Positions 34,094-41,565 of a DNA stretch of 64,000 nucleotides are shown one piece after another. Source of the stretch: Tepiditoga spiralis. GTDB taxonomy: Bacteria; Thermotogota; Thermotogae; Petrotogales; Petrotogaceae. The notes under the pieces were generated by a model. That model was not told the origin of the DNA and did not search any database. It was given only the letters and a program-made list of their open reading frames with translations. The stretch is taken from the NCBI RefSeq assembly GCF_014701195.1, contig NZ_AP018712.1, positions 514,501-578,500 of the forward strand, in the 5' to 3' direction. Numbering within the stretch: position 1 is the first letter of the stretch; each line of letters starts with the position of its first letter. The position numbers and the translations under genes are program-made.

Positions 34094-35722
34094 ATGAATT
34101 CAATTAATTTGTATGAAATGCCAAAAAATGAACCAATCTTAGGATACTTACCAGGTAGTAAAGAAAAAAAAGAATTAAAAGAAAAGTTAAAAGAACTTGA
34201 AAACAAAGTAATAGAAATTCCTGCAATAATAGGCGGAAAAGAAATAAAAACCGGAAATACAAAAGATATATTCATGCCACACGATTTAACTCATAAAATA
34301 GCAACTGTTCACATGCTTGGTGAAGAAGAAGTTAAAATGGCAATAGAAAGTGCTATGAATGCTAAAAAGATTTGGGATAAGTACACATGGCAAGATAGAG
34401 TTTCTATCTTTAGAAGAGCAGCAGAACTACTATCAACAACATGGAGAAGTACATTAAATGCTGCAACAATGATGTGCCAAAGTAAAAATGTTTTTCAAGC
34501 AGAAATAGATTCAGCATGCGAATTAATAGACTTTTTTAACTTTAATTCTTATTATTTAACACAACTATATAAAGATCAACCAATATCACCAAAAGGAATA
34601 TGGAATAGAGTAGAATATAGACCACTTGAAGGCTTTGTTTTTGCAGTAACTCCTTTTAACTTTTCATCAATAGGAGGAAACCTACCAACGGCACCAGCAA
34701 TTATGGGAAATACAGTTCTTTGGAAACCCGCAAGAACACAGTTATATTCAGCATACTTTACAATGAAATTATTAATAGAAGCAGGCGTTCCTGAAGGTGT
34801 AATTAACTTTTTACCTGTTTCAGGTTCAATAGTTGGAGAAGTAGTATTAAAACATCCTGATCTTGCAGGAATTCACTTTACAGGTTCAACGGGAACATTC
34901 CAATATATGTGGAGAACCGTAGGAGAAAATATTTCTAATTATAAAGCATATCCAAGAATAGTTGGAGAAACTGGTGGAAAAGACTTTATGGTTGTTCACA
35001 AATCTGCGGAAAAAAATGAAGTTCTTACAGCTTTAATAAGAGGTTCCTTTGAATATCAAGGACAAAAATGTTCAGCACTCTCAAGAGCATACATTCCAGA
35101 AAGTATGTGGAATGAAATAAAAGATGAATTAATAGAAAAAACTGATAATTTAAAAATGGGAAATCCTGAAGACTTTACTAATTTTATAAATGCAGTAATT
35201 GATAAGGCATCATTTGATAAAATAAACTCTTATATAAAACATGCAAAAGATAGCAGTGATGCAGAAATTATTGCAGGAGGAAAATCAGATGATACAAAGG
35301 GATACTTTATAAGGCCAACAATAATAAAAACAACAAACCCTCATTTTAAAACTATGGAAGAAGAAATATTTGGCCCTGTATTAACAATATACGTTTATTC
35401 AGATGAAAAATATGAAGAAACACTAGAACTATGTGATAAAACATCAATATATGGATTAACAGGAGCCGTTTTTGCAAAAGATAGAAATGCAATATTACTT
35501 GCCAATGAAAAGTTAGTAAACGCAGCTGGAAACTTCTATATAAATGATAAACCAACAGGAGCAGTAGTTGGTCAGCAACCATTTGGTGGAGCAAGAGCCT
35601 CTGGAACAAATGATAAAGCAGGAAGTGCCATGAACTTATTGAGATGGACATCTATGCGATCTGTAAAAGAAAACTTTAATCCTCCTAAAAGTTATGAATA
35701 TGGATTCATGCAAGAAAAATAA
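34094..35722 (+). CDS. L-glutamate gamma-semialdehyde (1-pyrroline-5-carboxylate) dehydrogenase
   Basis: 542 aa, long ALDH form similar in length to ALDH4A1/PutA-C. It oxidises the semialdehyde from proline to glutamate with NAD. Motifs: EYRPLEGFVFAVTPFNFSS, GNTVLWKPARTQLYS, HFTGSTGTFQYMW, the glutamate in IVGETGGKDFMVV, catalytic Cys in EYQGQKCSALSRAYIPES and EEEIFGPVLTIYVY. CAGGAGG precedes the ATG, 17 bases after the beta subunit. With the four upstream genes it forms a complete proline-to-glutamate pathway without the usual PutA PRODH. Confidence 0.92.
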   Translation: MNSINLYEMPKNEPILGYLPGSKEKKELKEKLKELENKVIEIPAIIGGKEIKTGNTKDIFMPHDLTHKIATVHMLGEEEVKMAIESAMNAKKIWDKYTWQDRVSIFRRAAELLSTTWRSTLNAATMMCQSKNVFQAEIDSACELIDFFNFNSYYLTQLYKDQPISPKGIWNRVEYRPLEGFVFAVTPFNFSSIGGNLPTAPAIMGNTVLWKPARTQLYSAYFTMKLLIEAGVPEGVINFLPVSGSIVGEVVLKHPDLAGIHFTGSTGTFQYMWRTVGENISNYKAYPRIVGETGGKDFMVVHKSAEKNEVLTALIRGSFEYQGQKCSALSRAYIPESMWNEIKDELIEKTDNLKMGNPEDFTNFINAVIDKASFDKINSYIKHAKDSSDAEIIAGGKSDDTKGYFIRPTIIKTTNPHFKTMEEEIFGPVLTIYVYSDEKYEETLELCDKTSIYGLTGAVFAKDRNAILLANEKLVNAAGNFYINDKPTGAVVGQQPFGGARASGTNDKAGSAMNLLRWTSMRSVKENFNPPKSYEYGFMQEK

Positions 35723-35731
35723 ATAACTTTA

Positions 35732-35764
35732 AAAACAGGATAATTCAAAGAATTATCCTGTTTT
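35732..35764 (+). terminator. Intrinsic terminator of the proline operon
   Basis: AAAACAGGATAATT, loop CAAAG, AATTATCCTGTTTT: a 14-bp perfect stem with T-rich 3' flank. Confidence 0.92.
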
Positions 35765-35963
35765 GTTTATTATTAAATAAAAATTTTGGAAAAAATATCA
35801 GTTAAAGTTATTTTTAAGAGACCATAAAAAGTTGCAAAAGGCTATTTATTACAAAAAATTATACTAAAAACTTCTAAAATTTACTCTTAAAGCTTATTTC
35901 TTTATAGTCGATAATTCTTATGGAAATACTTTAAAAATAATAACTAATTTTATTTATTTTTAC

Positions 35964-36015
35964 CTTCCAAGAAGAGCCGTTTACACAAAATTTTTTATGC
36001 TACCTCTCATTTTCG
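35964..36015. mobile_element. Possible remnant of an IS256-type terminal repeat
   Basis: GAGCCGTTTACACAAAATTT followed by TTTATGCTACC resembles the TTTACACAA-rich ends of IS256-family elements. A related TATGCTACC occurs at 46007-46016 downstream of the transposase tail. No transposase remains here. The match is by eye. Confidence 0.35.
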
Positions 36016-36086
36016 TAACTTTTCTGATTTTTAATTTACTGTTTACATATTTTATTTGACATTCCCTTTCTTTTTTTTATTTTTTT

Positions 36087-36118
36087 AAGTCTTGTACTCC
36101 TATTGGTAGTTTTTTCAT
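36087..36118 (-). pseudogene. 5' stub of an AAA-ATPase/PD-(D/E)XK nuclease paralog
   Basis: 32 bases are identical to the start of the paralog at 46072-47604 and encode MKKLPIGVQDL on the minus strand from ATG 36118, then the frame stops within two codons. The usual AGAGGTGAT ribosome site upstream is replaced by unrelated sequence. It is the scar of a lost fourth copy or a recombination end point, directly downstream of the peptide cluster. Confidence 0.75.
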
Positions 36119-36223
36119 TTTTATTCTATCAATTGTTTTTGATTTTTAATTTGTTTATCTCTGGTAGTATCTTGTTCATTATTTTACGTATCATTTTTGA
36201 TAATAATATAACTCAATGATATA

Positions 36224-37819
36224 TCAACTTAAATATAAATGTTTACTACATAAAAAATTTATTACTTCATCATTGTGAGAAATAATAATGCATGTTTTAT
36301 CTTTTAATTCTTTTTTTAAATATATTAATATTTTTTCCTTTGTATTTTTATCTACTTCTTCTAATGGTTCATCTAATATTATAAAATCTTTTTTACTCAG
36401 TATAGTTCTTGCAAGTAATATTCTTGATTTTTCTCCACCAGATATATTTTTCCCATTTGATTGTAATTTATAATTTAAATCAAAATATTCTAATGACATT
36501 TTTTTTAGTATTTTTAAAACTTCTTCTTTGCTTATATTTCTACCCATATTTATATTTTCATAAATAGTATTTTCAAATATATATGAATCTTGAGATAGTA
36601 TAGTCATACAATTCAAAATGCTTTTTTGTGATATTTCTTTTATATTCTTGTTATTTATGTATATTGTTCCCAATTTTGCTTCTATTTCTTTAATTATCAA
36701 CGAAATAATTGTAGATTTTCCACTCCCTGAAGGAGCAATAATTCCAAGTTTATCATATTTTTCTATATACATATTAAAATTATTTAAAATATTTTTATCC
36801 TCAATATTTATGCTAATGTTATTTAGAGATATAGTATTAATATCTTTTATTTCATATATTTTTTCATTACTTTTAGTATTTGTTTCACTATATAATATAT
36901 CTACTGCTACAAAGCTATTTCTAATATCACTAATTATTGAATTTAAATACATTATTGGTTCTGATATCATTTTAGAATAAACGACCAATATAATCAATGT
37001 TCCAATTGTTATTTCCTTATTTATTACTAAATTTAAAGAAAAAACAAATATAAATAATTCATAAATTACTCTTGAATAATCTAAAATCATAAAAAAATTA
37101 ATAAAATCTCTGGATAATATCTTAACTTTTTTTCTTTTTATTTTATCATATAAAGTATAGTTCCTTTTATTTTCTTTATTAAAAGCAAAATAATTTATTA
37201 TTTCTATTTTTCCATTTATCGTATCCTCAGTATCATCAAAATATGTCATATATCCTTTTTCAACATTACTTATATTTTTTAAATAATAGTTATTTGCATA
37301 TTTAAATATAAAAAATGAAACTGTTATAATGAAAAAAGTAGAAAAACCTATTATATAATTTAAATTAAACATGATAATACTTATTATTATTAACCTAAAT
37401 AAACTAATAAAGCTAGTCATACTTTCTAAACTAAATATAGATATAAAACTATCTATTTTAGTAGTTAAAATATCACTGTAATATTCTGTTCCATTTTTAT
37501 TAAAATTATAAAAATTTTTATTTAATATATTATATAATAATTTCTTTAATACATTTCCACTTGCTTTTAATTTTAGTATAGAACTTTTATATTCAAAATA
37601 TGATTTTAAAAAAAAACATAATATAGTTAAGCTTGCCCATAAAATTATATTTTTAATAGAAATTAATTTATTACTCTGAATTATATCTATTATATTTTTA
37701 TATACTAAAGGAATTGTTAGCATTATTAAATTTACAATCATATAAAATATCAGTATAAACATTAATTGAATAATCAATTTTTTATCTATCTTTTTTATTA
37801 AAAATTTTAATTTATACAT
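36224..37819 (-). CDS. ABC exporter half-transporter (membrane plus ATPase domains), second of pair
   Basis: 531 aa from ATG 37819; the GTG at 37828 lies too close to AGG. Five or six membrane segments occupy residues 1-300, the ATPase 330-531. Walker A is GIIAPSGSGKSTII, the Q-loop MTILSQDSYIFEN, the signature ISGGEKSRILLART, Walker B DFIILDEPLEEVD and the H-loop IISHND. There is no C39 peptidase domain, so any leader cleavage is done elsewhere. It overlaps the upstream half-transporter by eight bases, forming a likely heterodimer. Part of it is duplicated at 45201-45566. Probable exporter of the modified peptide. Confidence 0.87.
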   Translation of the reverse strand: MYKLKFLIKKIDKKLIIQLMFILIFYMIVNLIMLTIPLVYKNIIDIIQSNKLISIKNIILWASLTILCFFLKSYFEYKSSILKLKASGNVLKKLLYNILNKNFYNFNKNGTEYYSDILTTKIDSFISIFSLESMTSFISLFRLIIISIIMFNLNYIIGFSTFFIITVSFFIFKYANNYYLKNISNVEKGYMTYFDDTEDTINGKIEIINYFAFNKENKRNYTLYDKIKRKKVKILSRDFINFFMILDYSRVIYELFIFVFSLNLVINKEITIGTLIILVVYSKMISEPIMYLNSIISDIRNSFVAVDILYSETNTKSNEKIYEIKDINTISLNNISINIEDKNILNNFNMYIEKYDKLGIIAPSGSGKSTIISLIIKEIEAKLGTIYINNKNIKEISQKSILNCMTILSQDSYIFENTIYENINMGRNISKEEVLKILKKMSLEYFDLNYKLQSNGKNISGGEKSRILLARTILSKKDFIILDEPLEEVDKNTKEKILIYLKKELKDKTCIIISHNDEVINFLCSKHLYLS

Positions 37820-39443
37820 TTTTATCACAACCTATTAAAACTTTTTTATTTAATTCAATTTTTTTATTTCCTAAACTCAATACATCTTTATCATGGCTTA
37901 TAATAATAACTGTTTTATGTTTAATATATTCTTTCATAAATAATATTAATTCATCTTTTAAAGATTTATCAATACCTCTAAGTGGTTCATCTAATATTAT
38001 AACTTCTGGGTCATATACAATTAATCTTGCTAAAGCTACTCTCATTTTTTCTCCACCAGATAAAAAATTTCCACTCTTACCGACTGTATAATCTAAGTTA
38101 TAGTTATTCTTTTCAAACCATGTTTTTAATCCACAATATTTAAGAATTTTTATTATTTCTTCGTTTTCAACTTTCATATCTGATAACAATATATTATCTT
38201 TTATAGATCTATTAAATATATAAAAATCTTGACTAAAAACACCTATTTTAACGTTTTTTTCTATACTTATTTTTCCGGAATCTGGATTTAATATACCTAA
38301 TATTAAATTTATTAAAGTTGTTTTTCCAACACCACTTTTTCCATAAATAGAAATTTTATCACCTTTATTAATTTTTAAATTGAAATTTTTAAATATATTC
38401 TTTTCTTTATATTTAAAACTTATATTATCTATATTTATATATTTAAATTCATTTTTTTGTTCGTAATAACTCTTATTTAAATTTATTTTACTTTTATCAA
38501 AAATATAAAGTATTTTTTTCATATGATTTGGAAATGACTGCAACCATTTTATATTTTCATAAATATATGTAGCTTTTGTACTTACTATTGTTAAAAACTG
38601 TGTTATTAAAATAGTTGTACCAAATGAATACTTTCCTTTTATGAATAAAAGGAAAGCTATTGATGTACACAGTATTTCTGAAATTGAATTTATAAAATTT
38701 AGTGTGTTAGAAATTATAAAATCACGTTTTTTATATTTATTAAATTCATTTTTATATACATTATAATTATCTATAATTTCTTTGGATACTTTAGAATAAT
38801 AATTAAAGTATTTAATATCTTTTTGTCCTTTTAAATTAGTATTTAAAATAGAATAAAAATGTCTATATTTTTCTTGCGCTTTATTATAATAAGGTATTAC
38901 ATTTTTTTCTCTATATAAATTAATTAATATGTTTAATATAGAAGATATTAATATAATAATTGACATAGTAAGAGAATAATAAGCAAGTATAATAAAAACA
39001 GCAATTGCATTAAAAATTTCTGCTGGTAATGTATACAAAAAATCTAAAAATAATACAGAAATTTGTTTCATATCATTTTTTAATATACTCATCCAATATC
39101 CAGATTCTTTATCTTTATAGTCTTTATTATTTAATAATAGTATACTTTTATATATTTTATTATTGAACATTTGAATGAGTGATTCTTTAACCTTTATATT
39201 TATTAAACTCATTATTTTTATTGATAAATATCCTAATATTGTTAATGATACATATAAATATATTTTATGACTATTGTATTGATTTTTTTCTATAACATCT
39301 ATGATTTTTCCATACAAAAATGGTAAAATAATAAATATTGATACATTAATTATAGAAACAATCATATAAAATATATAATAAAATTTTATCTTCTTTGGAA
39401 AATAATTCCATAATTTTTTAAACAAAATAAAAAATTCTTTCAA
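37812..39443 (-). CDS. ABC exporter half-transporter (membrane plus ATPase domains), first of pair
   Basis: 543 aa from TTG 39443, six bases after GGAGGAG; the more distal TTG at 39458 is inside that ribosome site. About six membrane segments (1-310), then the ATPase: Walker A IYGKSGVGKTTLINLILG, signature FLSGGEKMRVALARL, Walker B EVIILDEPLRGID, H-loop IISHDKD. No peptidase domain. It follows the radical SAM gene with about 20 bases between them and overlaps the second half-transporter. Composition is even more AT-rich than most of the window, as for the whole cluster. Confidence 0.87.
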   Translation of the reverse strand: MKEFFILFKKLWNYFPKKIKFYYIFYMIVSIINVSIFIILPFLYGKIIDVIEKNQYNSHKIYLYVSLTILGYLSIKIMSLINIKVKESLIQMFNNKIYKSILLLNNKDYKDKESGYWMSILKNDMKQISVLFLDFLYTLPAEIFNAIAVFIILAYYSLTMSIIILISSILNILINLYREKNVIPYYNKAQEKYRHFYSILNTNLKGQKDIKYFNYYSKVSKEIIDNYNVYKNEFNKYKKRDFIISNTLNFINSISEILCTSIAFLLFIKGKYSFGTTILITQFLTIVSTKATYIYENIKWLQSFPNHMKKILYIFDKSKINLNKSYYEQKNEFKYINIDNISFKYKEKNIFKNFNLKINKGDKISIYGKSGVGKTTLINLILGILNPDSGKISIEKNVKIGVFSQDFYIFNRSIKDNILLSDMKVENEEIIKILKYCGLKTWFEKNNYNLDYTVGKSGNFLSGGEKMRVALARLIVYDPEVIILDEPLRGIDKSLKDELILFMKEYIKHKTVIIISHDKDVLSLGNKKIELNKKVLIGCDKNV

Positions 39444-39463
39444 AGTTTTCTCCTCCAAATGTT

Positions 39464-40810
39464 CTAATAACTTAATATTTCTTTTATATTGCTTTCTATA
39501 TAACTATATACTATTTCTTTGCATTTATCATTTTTATAAATATTTTCTTCATAACCTTCTATCATTCTCTTTCTTTGATCTGGACATAAACCTTTGCAAT
39601 ATCTCAAAAATTCACATGAAAGGCATTCCCCTTCATTAACTGTTAACAAAGATGCTTTTTCTACATAATCTAATCTATTTTTATTTCTTGATATTATTTT
39701 AAAATCATTATCAATAATTTCTTTTAATGTAGTATAAGCTTTATCTTTTTCATAAACATAATTCCAACATTTATAAACATTTCCAAAAATATCTATAACT
39801 AAATCATCATTATCACATTCAGCACTACAAAAAGCATTGACTCCATTATTTGATATTATTGGTTCTAAAAATTTATATTTAAATAATTTATGGGTAAAAT
39901 TATTTTTTATGTCTTTAAACTCATAATTAGTATATGAATATTCACTTCCAAAAACTCTAGATAAATCAATAAACAAATATTTACCAACAAATTTACTAAA
40001 TTTTTTATTTATAGTATCTATTAAATTATTTACTTGTTTAAAATTTTCTTTATCAATATTTATTCTAATAACTGTCTCAATTTTATTAGAAATTAATTTT
40101 TCTATATTATTTAAAATTTGATTATAAGTTCCTTTATTACTTTTTAATTTTCTACGATGATTATGCATATCTTTTTCACCATCTAGAGTGATTTGAATAT
40201 AACTTGTATTGTATTTTTTTAATTCGCTTATGAATTTATCATTTATTAAATATCCATTTGAAATAATTATATTATTAAATTCTATATCTTTTTCTTTTCC
40301 TAACTCATAATATTCTTTATTAATTTTGTTAATAAAATCGTATTCTAATGTTGGTTCTCCACCATACCATACAATTGTTATTTTTTTTAAATTATTATTT
40401 TTTATTTTATTATTAATATAATCACTCAAATTTTTTCTAAATTCATTTTTTGTTTTTTCATTAACATTAATATAATTATTTAAATTTTCTTTTTCAAAAC
40501 AATAAGTACAAGAAAAATTACATTTATTTGTAACAGCAATATCTATTTTTAAAGAATCACTTTTTAAATGTTTACTAATTAAATAATTATTTCTATTATT
40601 AAAATAAAAATTATTGTATTCATTTTTATCAATTATAAATCCGTTTTTTCTTAAAATATTAACTTCTTCATTCGAAAGTTTCTTTATATTTTTATTTTTT
40701 AAATGTTCATATGAATTTTTATCTAATTTTATTAAAGCACCATTTTCAGTATTTAAAATATAATAATTATTTTTTAAATAAAAAAAAGCCTTATTTTTTG
40801 TTAAAAACAT
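39464..40810 (-). CDS. Radical SAM/SPASM peptide maturase
   Basis: 448 aa. Residues 1-65 (AFFYLKNNYYILNTENGALI, LRKNGFIID) look like a small winged-helix or peptide-recognition domain. The radical SAM motif is CNFSCTYC with Cys97, Cys101 and Cys104 binding the [4Fe-4S]-SAM cluster, followed by WYGGEPTLEYDF. The C-terminal SPASM region has many cysteines, including CSAEC, KCWNY, GECLSCEFLRYCKGLCPDQR and KCKEI, enough for auxiliary clusters. Such enzymes crosslink Cys or other residues of ribosomal peptides. The 35-aa Cys peptide gene directly upstream is the likely substrate. AAGGAG precedes the ATG. Confidence 0.9.
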   Translation of the reverse strand: MFLTKNKAFFYLKNNYYILNTENGALIKLDKNSYEHLKNKNIKKLSNEEVNILRKNGFIIDKNEYNNFYFNNRNNYLISKHLKSDSLKIDIAVTNKCNFSCTYCFEKENLNNYINVNEKTKNEFRKNLSDYINNKIKNNNLKKITIVWYGGEPTLEYDFINKINKEYYELGKEKDIEFNNIIISNGYLINDKFISELKKYNTSYIQITLDGEKDMHNHRRKLKSNKGTYNQILNNIEKLISNKIETVIRINIDKENFKQVNNLIDTINKKFSKFVGKYLFIDLSRVFGSEYSYTNYEFKDIKNNFTHKLFKYKFLEPIISNNGVNAFCSAECDNDDLVIDIFGNVYKCWNYVYEKDKAYTTLKEIIDNDFKIISRNKNRLDYVEKASLLTVNEGECLSCEFLRYCKGLCPDQRKRMIEGYEENIYKNDKCKEIVYSYIESNIKEILSY

Positions 40811-40835
40811 ATTTTTTCTCCTTTATTTAATATTT

Positions 40836-40858
40836 AGGAGAAGCACAAAGCTCCTCCT
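40836..40858 (-). promoter_or_regulatory. Hairpin between the peptide gene and the maturase gene
   Basis: AGGAGAAGC and GCTCCTCCT form a 9-bp stem (one G-T pair) around a five-base loop, seven bases after the peptide stop. No T run follows on the minus strand. It may stabilise the peptide mRNA end or reduce expression of the downstream genes, which is common in peptide clusters. Confidence 0.6.
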
Positions 40859-40864
40859 ATTTAG

Positions 40865-40972
40865 TTATCTGTCTATTACTTTTCTACAAGGACCCAAATG
40901 AGAACATGGTCCGCATCCCATTGGAACATAAGCTCCTTTATCCGATTTTTCTGCTTTTATAATTACTTTCAT
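40865..40972 (-). CDS. Candidate ribosomally made, Cys-containing precursor peptide
   Basis: 35 aa plus TAA, ATG at 40972 with GGGAGG seven bases upstream, an unmistakable ribosome site. The N-terminal half is charged and leader-like (MKVIIKAEKSDKGAYVP); the C-terminal half is MGCGPCSHLGPCRKVIDR with Cys at 20, 23 and 29. It lies 54 bases upstream of the radical SAM/SPASM gene and is followed by two exporter genes, the classical layout of a radical SAM peptide cluster. There is no double-Gly cleavage site. I do not recognise the family. A small metal-binding or chaperone peptide is an alternative. Confidence 0.78.
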   Translation of the reverse strand: MKVIIKAEKSDKGAYVPMGCGPCSHLGPCRKVIDR

Positions 40973-41000
40973 ACAAAATCCTCCCTTCTCATTTATTTAA

Positions 41001-41030
41001 AACAAAGCCGGCTTTTGTTTTTTTTATCTT
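41001..41030. repeat. Imperfect inverted repeat in the precursor 5' leader
   Basis: AACAAAGCC and GGCTTTTGTT pair with one bulge and are followed by T on the plus strand and T-rich GTTTTAAAT on the minus strand. It could be a leader hairpin of the peptide transcript or a remnant terminator. Confidence 0.45.
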
Positions 41031-41162
41031 TATTATGAAAAATATTTTATAAAAATAATCTTTAATATTTTTAAGTTATTTTACTTATATTTCCAGTATT
41101 ACAAAAAACTTTATATGTATTTAATGTATCTTTGTGTTTGCTTTTTGTAAATTAGCACAAAT

Positions 41163-41192
41163 ATTATAGCAAAAAAAAAAAAAAAAAATCAA
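41163..41192 (-). promoter_or_regulatory. Promoter of the peptide cluster with homopolymeric spacer
   Basis: Reading the minus strand: TTGATT at 41192-41187, then a spacer of 18 bases, then TATAAT at 41168-41163. The spacer is almost wholly T: plus-strand A runs unbroken from 41171 to 41188 (18 bases, two shared with the -35). The predicted start is about 185 bases before the peptide ATG. No other good promoter is seen between here and the peptide gene. Confidence 0.6.
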
Positions 41193-41540
41193 CTATTTTT
41201 AGTGCACTAATTAATATTTTTACCTAAATATAATGTTTTTTTGATTAATTTATATCATTTATTTTTTTTTTTTATGTTATTAAATTTATATTAACTATTA
41301 ATATTTGTGAATTTAAATTTTATATTTTTTATAATGTTATTATTAATCATTTTTATTATAAAAGTTTGTGAAATTCCATTAAAATATTTTTTTTATAAAT
41401 ATTTTGATTTAATTTTTTATTATTGATGAAATATTAATATAAAAAATTTAAGTGTTTTTTTACTTTGATTTTTAACTATTTTTCATCATTACTTTCACAC
41501 TTTTATGGATAATATCTTTAAAAGTTATGAGTTTTTATAA
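41193..41540. other. Non-coding AT-rich spacer
   Basis: About 350 bases of extreme AT content with several long T runs and no ORF. The last 60 bases (from about 41480) resemble the sequence just beyond the second nuclease paralog at 43490-43540, so this flank was duplicated with the gene. Confidence 0.6.
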
Positions 41541-41565
41541 AAAAATATCCCAGCATCGCTGGGAT
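41541..41565 (-). terminator. Intrinsic terminator of nuclease paralog 1
   Basis: On the minus strand ATCCCAGC, loop GAT, GCTGGGAT, then ATTTTTTT, immediately after the stop codon. Confidence 0.9.

Larger units (their letters stand above)
35765..36223. other. Intergenic region carrying decayed mobile and gene fragments
   Basis: No intact gene. It contains a possible IS256-type terminus at about 35964-36015 and a 32-bp 5' stub of an AAA-ATPase/nuclease gene at 36087-36118, listed separately. Just beyond the stub, ATTCTATCAATTG and the following bases resemble, in reverse, a stretch near 47990-48020. The rest is unremarkable AT-rich DNA. Confidence 0.6.
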
